Assembly (NCBI GenBank): GCA_003220795.1
Contig: QHTK01000060.1
Span: forward strand, 1-48,001
Source: Gemmatimonadota bacterium
GTDB lineage: Bacteria > Gemmatimonadota > Gemmatimonadetes > Gemmatimonadales > GWC2-71-9
Length of the DNA stretch: 48,001 nt
Direction of reading: 5' to 3'
Shown here: positions 16,334 to 24,771 of the stretch, in pieces
How the letters are laid out: every line of letters starts with the position of its first letter
Position numbering within the stretch: the stretch's first letter is position 1
Position numbers and translations under genes: made by a program
Notes under the pieces: model-generated
Told to the model about the DNA's origin: nothing
Database searches by the model: none
Seen by the model: the letters and a program-made list of their open reading frames with translations, nothing else

Positions 16334-16578
16334 GCGCGGTCGAAGAGCGGCGCGTCCACGGGCTGCGCGTGGTGATCGACCGGGACCAGTGCGTGGGATT
16401 CGGGGACTGCGTGAAGGAGGCGCCCGAGGGTTTCAAACTGGACGACGAGACCGTGGTGGTGTTCCTGGATCCGGAGTCCGTCGAGCGGGAGCGGCTGCTG
16501 CGGGCGTGCGATGCGTGCCCGGTGGATGCCATAACCGTTTGGGACTCGGAGGGTAGGCAACTGGTGCCGCTTACTTGA
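16330..16578 (+). CDS. Small single-cluster ferredoxin
   Basis: 82 residues from a GTG overlapping the previous stop by four bases. The cysteines are C21, C27, C60 and C63, in CVGFGDC and CDACPVDAI. The C-x5-C spacing and the CPV motif match the one-cluster ferredoxins ([3Fe-4S] or [4Fe-4S]) that feed P450s and other enzymes. It may supply electrons to the radical SAM protein two genes downstream. The stop codon lies inside the -35 element of the next promoter. Confidence 0.85.
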   Translation: MSAVEERRVHGLRVVIDRDQCVGFGDCVKEAPEGFKLDDETVVVFLDPESVERERLLRACDACPVDAITVWDSEGRQLVPLT

Positions 16579-16603
16579 CAGCCTGTTTAGTGGCTCACAT
16601 ACT
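16575..16603 (+). promoter_or_regulatory. Strong sigma70-type promoter inside the gene cluster
   Basis: A perfect TTGACA at 16575-16580, a 17-base spacer and CATACT at 16598-16603. The start should fall near 16610, just ahead of the GAGGGAGG ribosome site at 16617-16624. It would allow the respiratory block to be transcribed apart from the Mrp, zinc-ribbon and ferredoxin genes. Confidence 0.8.
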
Positions 16604-16629
16604 CGCCCCGCCCTAAGAGGGAGGTGTTG

Positions 16630-18597
16630 GTGTACCGCGAGATCTTCGTCCCCGTCGACAACTCCCAGCATTCGGATTGGGCGGTCGACCGGGCGATCGA
16701 GCTGTGCCACAAGGCCGGCGGTCGTGTCACCGGCAACCACGTGTACGCGGCCCGCCTCCACGACGTCCGGTTTCGGCAGCTCGAGACCGGTCTGCCCGCC
16801 CAGTTCCAGACTCCGCAAGAGATCAAGAAGCAGCGCAAGATCCACGACAAGCTGATCGAGAAAGGCCTCCAGCTGATCGCCGACAGCTTTTTGGATCAGC
16901 TCGGCAAGCGCTGTGAAGCGGGGGGCGTGCCGCTCACGCGCCAGCTGCTCGAGGGGATCAACTACGAAGAGATCGTGAACGAGGTGAACCGGGGCGCGGG
17001 CCGGCTGCCGGGACTGATCGGCTTCGATCCCAACCGCGCCGCGGGCTACGACGGCGGCGAGCGCGTGCGCGGCGACGTGCGGGTCGGTGAGAACGGCCGG
17101 CTCGTCGCGGAGGACGAAGACGCCGCCGCCCGGTTGGTCGGCTCCTCCGGACGCCAGTACGACGTCCTCGCCATCGGCGCCCACGGCCTCGGCCGCCAGG
17201 CGTACTCGCAGCTCGGCGGGGTGGTGGCGCGCGTGCTGCGCGGCGTCGAGAAGGACGTGCTGATCGTGCGCGACGACCGCCCCTTCGCCGGCGGCCGCTT
17301 CCTGGTGTGCGTGGACGGCTCGTCGTACGGCTACAAGGCGATGCGGGTAGCGCTCGAGCTGGCGCAGGCGTTCGGCGGGTCGCTGTACGTGTGCAGCGCG
17401 TTCGACGTGGAGTACCACCACGTCGTGTTCCACAACATCAAGGACGTGCTTTCGTACCAGGCCTCGAAGGTGTTCAAGTTCGAGGAGCAGGAGGAGCTAC
17501 ACAACAACATCATCGACAAGGGACTCCTCAAGCTGTGCCAGGCGAACCTGAAACGCGCCGCAGTCATGGCGCGGGAGTTCCCGGACGTTCCGCTCAAGAC
17601 GCAGATCCTCATCGGCAAGCCGTTCCAGGTGATCATGCAGTGGGCCGAGGAGATCAAGCCGTCGCTGCTGCTGCTGGCCCGTCATGGGGCGCACCGCATC
17701 GAAGGGACCCAACTGGGTTCCCAGGCGGAAAACCTCGTGCGGCTGGCGCCGTGCAACGTGCTGCTGGCGGGAACCGTTGGCATCCGTCCAGAGGACATCC
17801 CCTGGATCGAGGAGGACGGCGTGGCGGGGCTGCCCTGGGCGCCCGAGGCCGAGGTGCGGATTCTGCGTGTGCCGCCCTTCGCACAGGGGATCGCGCGCCG
17901 CGCGGTCGAGGAGTACGTGCTCGAGCAGACTCACGGCGAGACGGCGACCGTCACGAACAAGTGGCTCGACGAAGCGATCCGGAAGCTCCTTCCCACGCAC
18001 ATGCAGCTCATCATGGGGATCGGCACGGCCGAAGAGATCGCGCTCGCCGAGGTGAAGGCGCAAGAACAGCTCAAAGCGACCAGAGTCCAGGGGCACGACG
18101 CCGACCCCCAGCCCCTGACCCCTGACGTCGAGGTCCAGTGTCCGGTGACCGGGGCGGTGAGCACGCGTCCCCGGGTCGCCACAGATCCCATCGTCTGGAC
18201 GGAAGAAGCGTGGTCGCGCCTCCAGCTCGTCCCCCTCATCGCCCGGCCGCTCGCCCGCAACACGGTCGAGCGGTTCGCACGCGGGCACGGCATCTGGCGC
18301 GTGACGACGCCGGTGATGGACGACAACAAACAGGCGATGATCGCCGCCGATGAATTCGACGTCGAGACGATGATGGTGATGTTCACCGAGCTGCGCGCGA
18401 AGCAGATCCGCGCCGAGGCGGAGGGAGCGGACGCGCTTTCCCCCGAGATGCGGGCATTCATCGAAGACGCGAAGGCGCAGGGGATCACGCGCTGCCCGAT
18501 CCGCGACATCGAGGAGAAGATGGGTAAGTGCCCGGTCGACTTCAAAGGCACGACGCCCGACGAGGCGAAGCAGGCGATCGAGAAGCTGCTCCAGTGA
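16630..18597 (+). CDS. Double universal-stress-protein fusion with C-terminal PCP_red segment
   Basis: 655 residues from the GTG at 16630, preferred over one at 16624 because GAGGGAGG ends five bases before it. Two Usp domains are present: residues 1 to about 205 (YREIFVPVDNSQHSDWAV, with the nucleotide-loop-like GAHGLGRQAYSQLGG) and about 215 to 395 (FLVCVDGSSYGYKAMRVALELA, with HGAHRIEGTQLGSQAENLVR). The next section is a divergent helical region. Residues about 522-570 match PCP_red (WTEEAWSRLQLVPLIARP). Three CP dipeptide sites (QCPVTGA, RCPIRDI, GKCPVDFK) lie in the C-terminal third and could bind a metal or cluster. The next gene overlaps by GTGA. Confidence 0.82.
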   Translation: MYREIFVPVDNSQHSDWAVDRAIELCHKAGGRVTGNHVYAARLHDVRFRQLETGLPAQFQTPQEIKKQRKIHDKLIEKGLQLIADSFLDQLGKRCEAGGVPLTRQLLEGINYEEIVNEVNRGAGRLPGLIGFDPNRAAGYDGGERVRGDVRVGENGRLVAEDEDAAARLVGSSGRQYDVLAIGAHGLGRQAYSQLGGVVARVLRGVEKDVLIVRDDRPFAGGRFLVCVDGSSYGYKAMRVALELAQAFGGSLYVCSAFDVEYHHVVFHNIKDVLSYQASKVFKFEEQEELHNNIIDKGLLKLCQANLKRAAVMAREFPDVPLKTQILIGKPFQVIMQWAEEIKPSLLLLARHGAHRIEGTQLGSQAENLVRLAPCNVLLAGTVGIRPEDIPWIEEDGVAGLPWAPEAEVRILRVPPFAQGIARRAVEEYVLEQTHGETATVTNKWLDEAIRKLLPTHMQLIMGIGTAEEIALAEVKAQEQLKATRVQGHDADPQPLTPDVEVQCPVTGAVSTRPRVATDPIVWTEEAWSRLQLVPLIARPLARNTVERFARGHGIWRVTTPVMDDNKQAMIAADEFDVETMMVMFTELRAKQIRAEAEGADALSPEMRAFIEDAKAQGITRCPIRDIEEKMGKCPVDFKGTTPDEAKQAIEKLLQ

Positions 18598-19868
18598 ACT
18601 ACGTCCCCCACGTCGTGGCGTGGAACCTGACGCGGCGCTGCAATCTGGAGTGCGCCCATTGCTACATCGCGGCCGGCCCGCGCGAAACCGCCACTGGGGA
18701 GCTCGACACGGCGGCGTGCCTCGCGATCGTCGACCAGGTGCTCGCGGTGAACCCCGTCCCGATGCTTATCCTCACGGGCGGCGAGCCGCTGTTGCGCGAG
18801 GACCTGACCCACATCGCCCGCTACGCTTCCGGGAAGGGCGCCACGGTGGTCGTGGGCACGAACGGGACGTTGCTCACCGACGAGCGGATCGCGGCGCTCA
18901 AAGCGGCGGGCGTGCGCGGGGTCGCGGTGAGCGTCGACTCGCTCCGCCCCGCCTATCACGACAACTTCCGGCACGGGCCCGGCTCACTCGCCGACACGCA
19001 GCGCGCGCTGGCGCGACTCAGCCGGCAGCGCGTCGATTTCATCATCCAGACCACGGTCACCAAGGGCAATCGCGCCGAGCTCGGGGCGCTGGTCGCGTGG
19101 GCGGCCCTCCAGGGGGCCGTCTCCTTCAACTGCTACTTCCTCGTCTCGACGGGGCGCGGGGCGGCGCTCACGGATCTGGCGCCGGCGGACTACGAGGCGG
19201 TGCTCGCCGATCTGACGCGCTGGCAGCGGGAGTACCGCGGCCGGATGCTGGTGCGCGCGAAATGCGCGCCGCACTTCATGCGGCACGTCCATCAGAGCGA
19301 TCCCGAGTCCCCTGTCTTGAACTACGAAACCCGGTGTCCGTGCGGCACCCAGTACTGCCGCATCACGCCCGATGGCAAGCTGACGCCCTGCCCGTACATC
19401 CCGGAGGAGGCGGGCGACCTGCAGACCCAGGGCTTCGCTGAGATCTGGCGGTCGGCACCGCTGCTGCGGCAGCTGCGGGAGGGGGCCCTGGGAGGCAAGT
19501 GCGGCTCGTGCGAATACCGCCAGCTGTGCGGCGGCTGCCGGGCGCGGGCGCTGGCGCTCGAGGGGGACGTGCTCGCGGCCGATCCGTCGTGCGTGTACGA
19601 GCCGGCCGCGGGCGCGGCGGTGATCGAAGCCGTCCGCGACGTGACCTACGGGTCGGACTTCCAGCCGGCGTTGAGCTGGAGTCCGGCCGCGCGGGAGCGT
19701 GTGGCGCGCATCCCGTCGTTCGTCCGCGGCGTCGTGATGCAGCGGGTGGAGGACTGGGCGCGGCAGCAGGGGCGGAGCGAGATCACGCCCGAGCTGCTGG
19801 CGGAGGTGCGCAGCGCCCTGCCGATCGACTTTTCCAAAAAGCAGCCCTTCTTCGTGGCTGACAGCTGA
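18594..19868 (+). CDS. SPASM radical SAM protein (NirJ/AhbD-like) with C-terminal PCP_red domain
   Basis: 424 residues from a GTG. The radical SAM cluster motif is CNLECAHCY at residues 16-24, followed by ILTGGEPLLRED. The auxiliary-cluster region has CPCGTQYCRITPDGKLTPCPYIP and GKCGSCEYRQLCGGCRARA, which is the pattern of heme-modifying NirJ and AhbD. Residues about 361-412 are a PCP_red domain (WSPAARERVARIPSFVRGVV). NirJ and AhbD remove side chains from porphyrins; a role in heme modification is therefore likely, but peptide modification cannot be excluded. The stop overlaps the start of the CydA-like gene, pointing to a link with that oxidase. Confidence 0.88.
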   Translation: MNYVPHVVAWNLTRRCNLECAHCYIAAGPRETATGELDTAACLAIVDQVLAVNPVPMLILTGGEPLLREDLTHIARYASGKGATVVVGTNGTLLTDERIAALKAAGVRGVAVSVDSLRPAYHDNFRHGPGSLADTQRALARLSRQRVDFIIQTTVTKGNRAELGALVAWAALQGAVSFNCYFLVSTGRGAALTDLAPADYEAVLADLTRWQREYRGRMLVRAKCAPHFMRHVHQSDPESPVLNYETRCPCGTQYCRITPDGKLTPCPYIPEEAGDLQTQGFAEIWRSAPLLRQLREGALGGKCGSCEYRQLCGGCRARALALEGDVLAADPSCVYEPAAGAAVIEAVRDVTYGSDFQPALSWSPAARERVARIPSFVRGVVMQRVEDWARQQGRSEITPELLAEVRSALPIDFSKKQPFFVADS

Positions 19869-21598
19869 TGGCTGACGGCGCCGTCATGCTGTTGCAAGCC
19901 GCCGCCGACTCGACCCGCGCCTACGGCGAATTCCCCGTGATTGGTGCGCGGGCGTTCGTGTGGATCACGGCCGAGGTGCACCTGATGTTCGCCGCGTTCG
20001 TGCTGGGTGTGCCGATGTTCGCCGTCGTGACCGAGGCGATCGGCATCTTCGGCGGCGACGAGCGCTACGACCGCTTGAGCAAGGAGTTCACGCGCCTGTT
20101 GCTCGTGGCGTACAGCGCGACGGCGATCTGGGGCGCGACGCTGGTGTTCGGCCTGTCGACGCTGTATCCCCGATTCTGGGCATACTTGACGGCAATCTTC
20201 GCGCCCTCGATGTGGGTGTACGCCGGGCTGTTCTTCGTCGAGTCGTTCACGCTGTATCTCTACTATTACGGCTGGGACCGCTGGAAGAAGGGTCGCGCCA
20301 AGCTCGGGCACTGGACCCTCGGCATCCTGCTGAATGTGTGGGGCACGGTCGTGATGTTCATCGCGAACTCCTGGCTCACCTACATGATGTCCCCGCCGCG
20401 CGATATCACGCCGACCACCGATCCAACGACGATCAAGCTGTGGCACGCGATCGCCAACGCGACCTGGATGCCGATCAACGTGCACCGGGTGGTCGCGAAC
20501 GTCGTGTTCGGCGGCGCGATCGTGGGCGCGTATGCGAGCTATCGCTTCCTCGCGGCCCGCACCGACGAGGAGCGCGCCCACTACGACTGGATGGGTTACG
20601 TCGGGAACTTCATCGCGATGTCGGCCCTGATCGTGCTGCCGTTCGCGGGCTACTGGCTGGGGCGCGAGATCTACCAGTACGATCAGTCGATGGGCATCAC
20701 CATGATGGGCGGCTTCATGAGCTGGCTGTGGGTGATCCAGGCGTTCCTGATCGCCGTGCTGTTCCTGACAGGGAACTACTACCTGTGGATCGGCATGGGC
20801 CGCATCCCCGGCGCCGAGCGGTTCCGGCCGTACACCAAGTGGCTGCTCATCATCCTGGTGCTCGGCGCCATCGTGTGGGGCACGCCGCACACCATGATCG
20901 CCGATTCGAAGGAGCTGGCGGCGATGGGCGGCTCGCACCACCCCCTGCTCGGCGCCCTCGGCGTCATGAGCGCCAAGAACACCGCCGTGAACCTGATGAT
21001 CCTCACGACGTTCCTGTCGTTTCTCCTGTACCGCCGCGCCAACACGCGGCCCGTCGTGCCCTGGGCCGGGACCGGGACGATGATCCAGGGCGCGATGTTC
21101 GCGATCGCGGCCGGGATCGTGCTGTTCTACGGCATCCGCGGCTATTTCGTCGAGGCGATCGTCCGGATCGGCTTCAGCGTCTATCAGGTCCTCGCCGTGC
21201 TCGCCTGCATCGTGTGCGTCACGGTGATCGACATCCTCATGGCCCGGGGAGCGCAGTCACTCGGGGCGATCCGCTGGGGCAAGATGCCGGCCCGCTCCCA
21301 GTACGCCCTGTTCATCCTCGCCGTGACCTTCACGTGGCTCATGGGGCTGATGGGGTTCGCCCGCTCGGGGATTCGGCAGTACTGGCACGTGTGGCAGGTG
21401 ATGCAGGACACGAGCAAGTATGCGGCCACACCGGCGCTCGGCTACGCCTCCAAGATGATCAGCCTGTGCGTACTGATTTTCCTGTGTCTCGTGGCGTTCG
21501 TGTTCTGGCTCGGTGGACTGGCCGAGAAGTCGACGTTCGTCGCACCCGGCGCGGGGGACGAGGGAGGGGGGAGGGGGGATCGGCATGTGGGTCACTAA
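19868..21598 (+). CDS. CydA-like cytochrome bd-family oxidase subunit I (non-quinol type)
   Basis: 576 residues with about 13 hydrophobic helices. It is related to CydA: H38 in TAEVHLMFAAFVLG matches the heme b595 ligand segment, and NVHRVVANVVFGGAIVGAYA matches the helix carrying the heme b558 histidine. The GRQPW signature and the long quinol-binding loop of classical CydA are absent. No CydB follows; three cytochrome c genes do. This is the pattern described for CydA homologs thought to take electrons from cytochrome c rather than quinol. The C-terminal tail (residues about 560-576) is Gly-rich and encoded by a G-rich repeat overlapping the next gene. Confidence 0.85.
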   Translation: MADGAVMLLQAAADSTRAYGEFPVIGARAFVWITAEVHLMFAAFVLGVPMFAVVTEAIGIFGGDERYDRLSKEFTRLLLVAYSATAIWGATLVFGLSTLYPRFWAYLTAIFAPSMWVYAGLFFVESFTLYLYYYGWDRWKKGRAKLGHWTLGILLNVWGTVVMFIANSWLTYMMSPPRDITPTTDPTTIKLWHAIANATWMPINVHRVVANVVFGGAIVGAYASYRFLAARTDEERAHYDWMGYVGNFIAMSALIVLPFAGYWLGREIYQYDQSMGITMMGGFMSWLWVIQAFLIAVLFLTGNYYLWIGMGRIPGAERFRPYTKWLLIILVLGAIVWGTPHTMIADSKELAAMGGSHHPLLGALGVMSAKNTAVNLMILTTFLSFLLYRRANTRPVVPWAGTGTMIQGAMFAIAAGIVLFYGIRGYFVEAIVRIGFSVYQVLAVLACIVCVTVIDILMARGAQSLGAIRWGKMPARSQYALFILAVTFTWLMGLMGFARSGIRQYWHVWQVMQDTSKYAATPALGYASKMISLCVLIFLCLVAFVFWLGGLAEKSTFVAPGAGDEGGGRGDRHVGH

Positions 21599-22385
21599 CC
21601 TCAAGATCGTCGGTGTCGTGCTCGGGACGCTGGCGCTCTATACCCTGATCGCCAACGAGATCCCGCAGGTCCAGTCCGAGGTGCCGCAGACGTTGACGCT
21701 CGGGACCAACGTGACCCCCGAGCAGCTCGTGGCCGCGGGGGAGAAGGTGTTCAACGGCATCGGCGGCTGCACGACCTGTCACGGGCTCGGCACGCGCGCA
21801 CCGAACCTGCTCACCGACGAGACGGGGACGGGGCCGATCGGCGTGCGGTGCGGCAAGCGTGAGCCCGGGAAGAGCTGCAAGCAGTACCTCTTCGAGTCGC
21901 TGGACAACCCGACCGCGTACGTCGTCCCGGGCTACCAGCCGATCATGCCGGTGATGACGAAGCAACTCTCGCCCGAGCAGGTTTGGGCGGTGATCGCGTT
22001 CCTGGAATCGCAGGGCGGGACCGTGGACGTGACCGCTTCGGACATCCCCTCCACAACCTCCACGGCCTCCAGCACCGGTGGTGGAGGTGGTGGAGGTGGT
22101 GGAGGTCTCGCCGGCGGCAGCACGGATCCCAAGGCGATCATCCAGGCCGCGGGCTGCCTCGCGTGCCACAAGCTCGAGGGCCAGGGGCAGGTGATCGCTC
22201 CGGACCTGACTCACGTGGGCTCCCGCCGCACCGCGGATTCGATCCGCAAAAAGATCCTCGACCCGACGTCGTCGATCGCCAAGGGCTACGAGAAGCTCGC
22301 CGGGATCATGCCCAAGACGTTCGGCGCGATGATGAACGCCGCGCAGCTCGAGGCGCTCGTGCAATACCTGGCGGCGCACAAATGA
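21585..22385 (+). CDS. Membrane-anchored diheme cytochrome c
   Basis: 266 residues. The gene starts inside the 3' end of the CydA-like gene. One N-terminal helix (residues about 5-24) anchors the protein, with the rest in the periplasm. Heme sites are C62-T-T-C65-H66 and C191-L-A-C194-H195. The domains are joined by a Ser/Thr-rich linker and a run of ten glycines encoded by a 9-bp repeat near 22077-22107. The second domain has the APDLTHVGSRR and IMPKTFGAMMNAAQLEALVQYL segments typical of cytochrome c domains next to oxidases. It probably donates electrons to the CydA-like subunit or to CoxB. Confidence 0.9.
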   Translation: MWVTNLKIVGVVLGTLALYTLIANEIPQVQSEVPQTLTLGTNVTPEQLVAAGEKVFNGIGGCTTCHGLGTRAPNLLTDETGTGPIGVRCGKREPGKSCKQYLFESLDNPTAYVVPGYQPIMPVMTKQLSPEQVWAVIAFLESQGGTVDVTASDIPSTTSTASSTGGGGGGGGGGLAGGSTDPKAIIQAAGCLACHKLEGQGQVIAPDLTHVGSRRTADSIRKKILDPTSSIAKGYEKLAGIMPKTFGAMMNAAQLEALVQYLAAHK

Positions 22386-23185
22386 ACTGGCGCCGCTACG
22401 CCGACCACCCGTTCTGGCAGGCCGCGGCGCTGCTCGTGGCGGCCTACGTGGTCATCGTGTACGTCGTGCCGCTCTTCCCGGGGAGCGCGCTGGTGCCGAA
22501 GAGCGTGGTGCTGCAGTACATGGCCACCGTGCTCGTGGGCGTGCTGATCTACGTGAGCGACAACGAGGAGCGGTGGATCCGGTTCCGGGAGCCGATCCAC
22601 GCCGCGCTGGTCGAGCCACGCCTCCGACCGGTGCGCGCCGGGCTGCTCGTCGCCGTGCCGGCCTTGGTAGGGCTCGTCGCGTACGGACAGGTGCGGACGA
22701 CCGTGGCCGCGCCGCCGAACCTGCGCTCGATCCACCCCGCCCCGCCCAGCGAGATCACGTTCCGCGGGAAGACGATCACGCTCACGGGCCTCGACAATCC
22801 GCTACGGCAGCACCCGGAGTCCAGCGCCGCCTATGCGGCGGACGGCAAGCGGATCTACTACCAGAACTGCCTGCCCTGCCACGGCGACCACCTGGATGGC
22901 CAGGGGCACTACGCGCCGGGGTTCAATCCGATCCCGGCGAACTTCCAGGACAACGGCACGATCGCGCAGCTCACCGAGAGCTTCGTGTTCTGGCGTGTCG
23001 CGAAAGGCGGTCCCGGCCTGCCGCGCGAGGGCACGCCGTGGAACTCGGCGATGCCGCGCTGGGAGGACTTCCTCACCGAGCGAGAGATCTGGTCGGTGAT
23101 CCTGTTCCTGTACGATCAGACGGGGTGGAAACCCAGAACTTGGGAAACGGCCGGGGAAGCGGGAAAGAGGAAGGGGGATGATTAG
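22382..23185 (+). CDS. Membrane-bound monoheme cytochrome c
   Basis: 267 residues; the ATG overlaps the previous stop by four bases. Three hydrophobic segments lie at about 12-30, 43-58 and 86-103. A periplasmic domain follows with C163-L-P-C166-H167 (YYQNCLPCHGDHLDGQGHYAPGF) and the later methionine region (WNSAMPRWEDFLTEREIWSVILFLY). The last 15 residues are charged and encoded by a GGGAAAC/GGGAAG repeat, so the gene end has been extended by low-complexity DNA. It acts in the same electron-transfer unit as its neighbours. Confidence 0.9.
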   Translation: MNWRRYADHPFWQAAALLVAAYVVIVYVVPLFPGSALVPKSVVLQYMATVLVGVLIYVSDNEERWIRFREPIHAALVEPRLRPVRAGLLVAVPALVGLVAYGQVRTTVAAPPNLRSIHPAPPSEITFRGKTITLTGLDNPLRQHPESSAAYAADGKRIYYQNCLPCHGDHLDGQGHYAPGFNPIPANFQDNGTIAQLTESFVFWRVAKGGPGLPREGTPWNSAMPRWEDFLTEREIWSVILFLYDQTGWKPRTWETAGEAGKRKGDD

Positions 23186-24746
23186 CGCGCTGCTGGCGCT
23201 CGGGCTCGCGGCGGGGGCACCCTTCCCTCTTCCCCCTTCCCCGCTCCCCGTGCAAGACACGGTGAAGGGTAAGGTGGTCTACGAGAAGTGGTGCGCCGGC
23301 TGCCACGGCGAGACCGGAGCGGGCGACGGCCCGGCGGCGGCGTACATGCTGCCCCGCCCGCGCAACTTCACCGGCGCGGTCTACAAGATCCGCACCACCG
23401 CGAGCGGGCAGCTGCCGACCGACGCCGATCTGCTGCGCGCCATCGACGAAGGGCTGGCGGGCAGCGCGATGCCGGCGTGGAAGGGGCGGCTCTCGGACGC
23501 CGAGCGGCGGGACGTGCTGGCGTACCTGAAGACCTTCTCGTCGTTCTTCGCCGACACGAGCCAGCACGTCGTGGCGCTCAAGTTCGGGGGCGAGCCGGGA
23601 GGCGGGACCAGTGCCGAGGCGCTCAAAGTGGGGCGACAGTTTTACGACTCCATCGGGTGCCGCAAGTGTCACGGCGATCAGGGCCGGGGCGACGGGCCCT
23701 CCGCGCCGACGCTCAAGGACGACGCGGGATTCCCGATCTTCGCCGCGGACCTGCACCAGAGCTGGCGGTTTCGCGGCGGCGCGACCGCCGCCGACATCTA
23801 CCGTCGCCTCCGCACCGGCCTGGACGGCACGCCGATGCCGTCGTTCTCTGATTTGATCGACCAGAAGTTCCTGACCGACGAGCAGCTGTGGCGCCTGGCG
23901 CAATACGTGCGCAGCCTGTCGCCGGCTCGGACGCCCGAGGTGCGCGACGTGATCCACGCGCCGCGGCTCGCGGCGGCGCTGCCCGCGGCGCCGGGCGACT
24001 CTGTGTGGGACCGCGTGGACCGATACTGGCTCCCGCTCGTCGGTCAGGTGATCCGCAAGCCCCGCTGGTTCGGGCCGGCGGTCTCCGGCGTGTGGGTGCA
24101 GGCGGTGCACGACGGCAAATCCGTCGCCCTGCGGGTGAGTTGGGACGACCGCACGCGCAGTCCCGACACGACCTGGCTCGGCTTCGAGCGGCGCGTGCTC
24201 GAGACCGTGGCCGGCGACGATTCGGGCGGCGGCCGCACGGCGGGCCCGTTCCCCGACCAGCTGGCGGTTCAATTCCCGCGGCGCATTCCCGAAGGGATGG
24301 AGCGCCCCTACTTCCTGATGGGAACCGAGACCGATGCCGTGTACCAGTGGCGTTGGACGAGCGCAGGGGGGTCAGGGGCAGCGGGAGGGGCGGTGGGCGG
24401 GCTGGCGCGCGGGCTCGAGCGGTTCGACACCCTCCCCGGCGGCCCGGCCGCCCAGACGAGCTACGAGCACGGGGAGTGGCGCGTGATGTTCACCCGCTCC
24501 CTTGCGACCCCCGATACCGCCAACGAACTTCAGTTCGCGGCCGGCCGGGCCATTCCGGTGGCGTTCTTCGCGTGGGACGGTTCCAGCGGGGAACACGGCA
24601 ACCGGCTGGCGGTGAGCACCTGGTACTTTCTCGCCCTCGACCAACCCACGCCGCCGCGGGTCTTCGTGACGCCGGTGGTCGTCATGCTCCTCACGCTGGG
24701 TTTGGGTATAGTGGTGGTGCGGCGGGTCCAACGGCGCCAGGCGTGA
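23178..24746 (+). CDS. Diheme cytochrome c fused to an EB_dh heme-binding domain
   Basis: 522 residues with a signal peptide and a C-terminal helix (about 497-515). Two cytochrome c domains carry C39-A-G-C42-H43 and C161-R-K-C164-H165. Residues about 265-490 resemble the ethylbenzene-dehydrogenase gamma-type domain (EB_dh), an immunoglobulin-like fold that binds heme b (GVWVQAVHDGKSVALRVSWDDRT and FPDQLAVQFP). The enzyme would thus hold three hemes and be tethered outside the inner membrane. A Gly-rich insertion near residues 395-410 comes from a G-rich repeat. The domain order suggests an electron hub between a soluble donor and the oxidases. Confidence 0.88.
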   Translation: MISALLALGLAAGAPFPLPPSPLPVQDTVKGKVVYEKWCAGCHGETGAGDGPAAAYMLPRPRNFTGAVYKIRTTASGQLPTDADLLRAIDEGLAGSAMPAWKGRLSDAERRDVLAYLKTFSSFFADTSQHVVALKFGGEPGGGTSAEALKVGRQFYDSIGCRKCHGDQGRGDGPSAPTLKDDAGFPIFAADLHQSWRFRGGATAADIYRRLRTGLDGTPMPSFSDLIDQKFLTDEQLWRLAQYVRSLSPARTPEVRDVIHAPRLAAALPAAPGDSVWDRVDRYWLPLVGQVIRKPRWFGPAVSGVWVQAVHDGKSVALRVSWDDRTRSPDTTWLGFERRVLETVAGDDSGGGRTAGPFPDQLAVQFPRRIPEGMERPYFLMGTETDAVYQWRWTSAGGSGAAGGAVGGLARGLERFDTLPGGPAAQTSYEHGEWRVMFTRSLATPDTANELQFAAGRAIPVAFFAWDGSSGEHGNRLAVSTWYFLALDQPTPPRVFVTPVVVMLLTLGLGIVVVRRVQRRQA

Positions 24747-24771
24747 TGGGCGGATTCCTTATGGAGGGACA

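Noticed and set aside
18594..19868. Naming the radical SAM gene as AhbD, the heme synthase of the siroheme route
   Set aside because: A complete coproporphyrin-type set (ChdC, HemE, HemH, HemY) is present, and the PCP_red extension is not part of known AhbD; only the family resemblance is kept.
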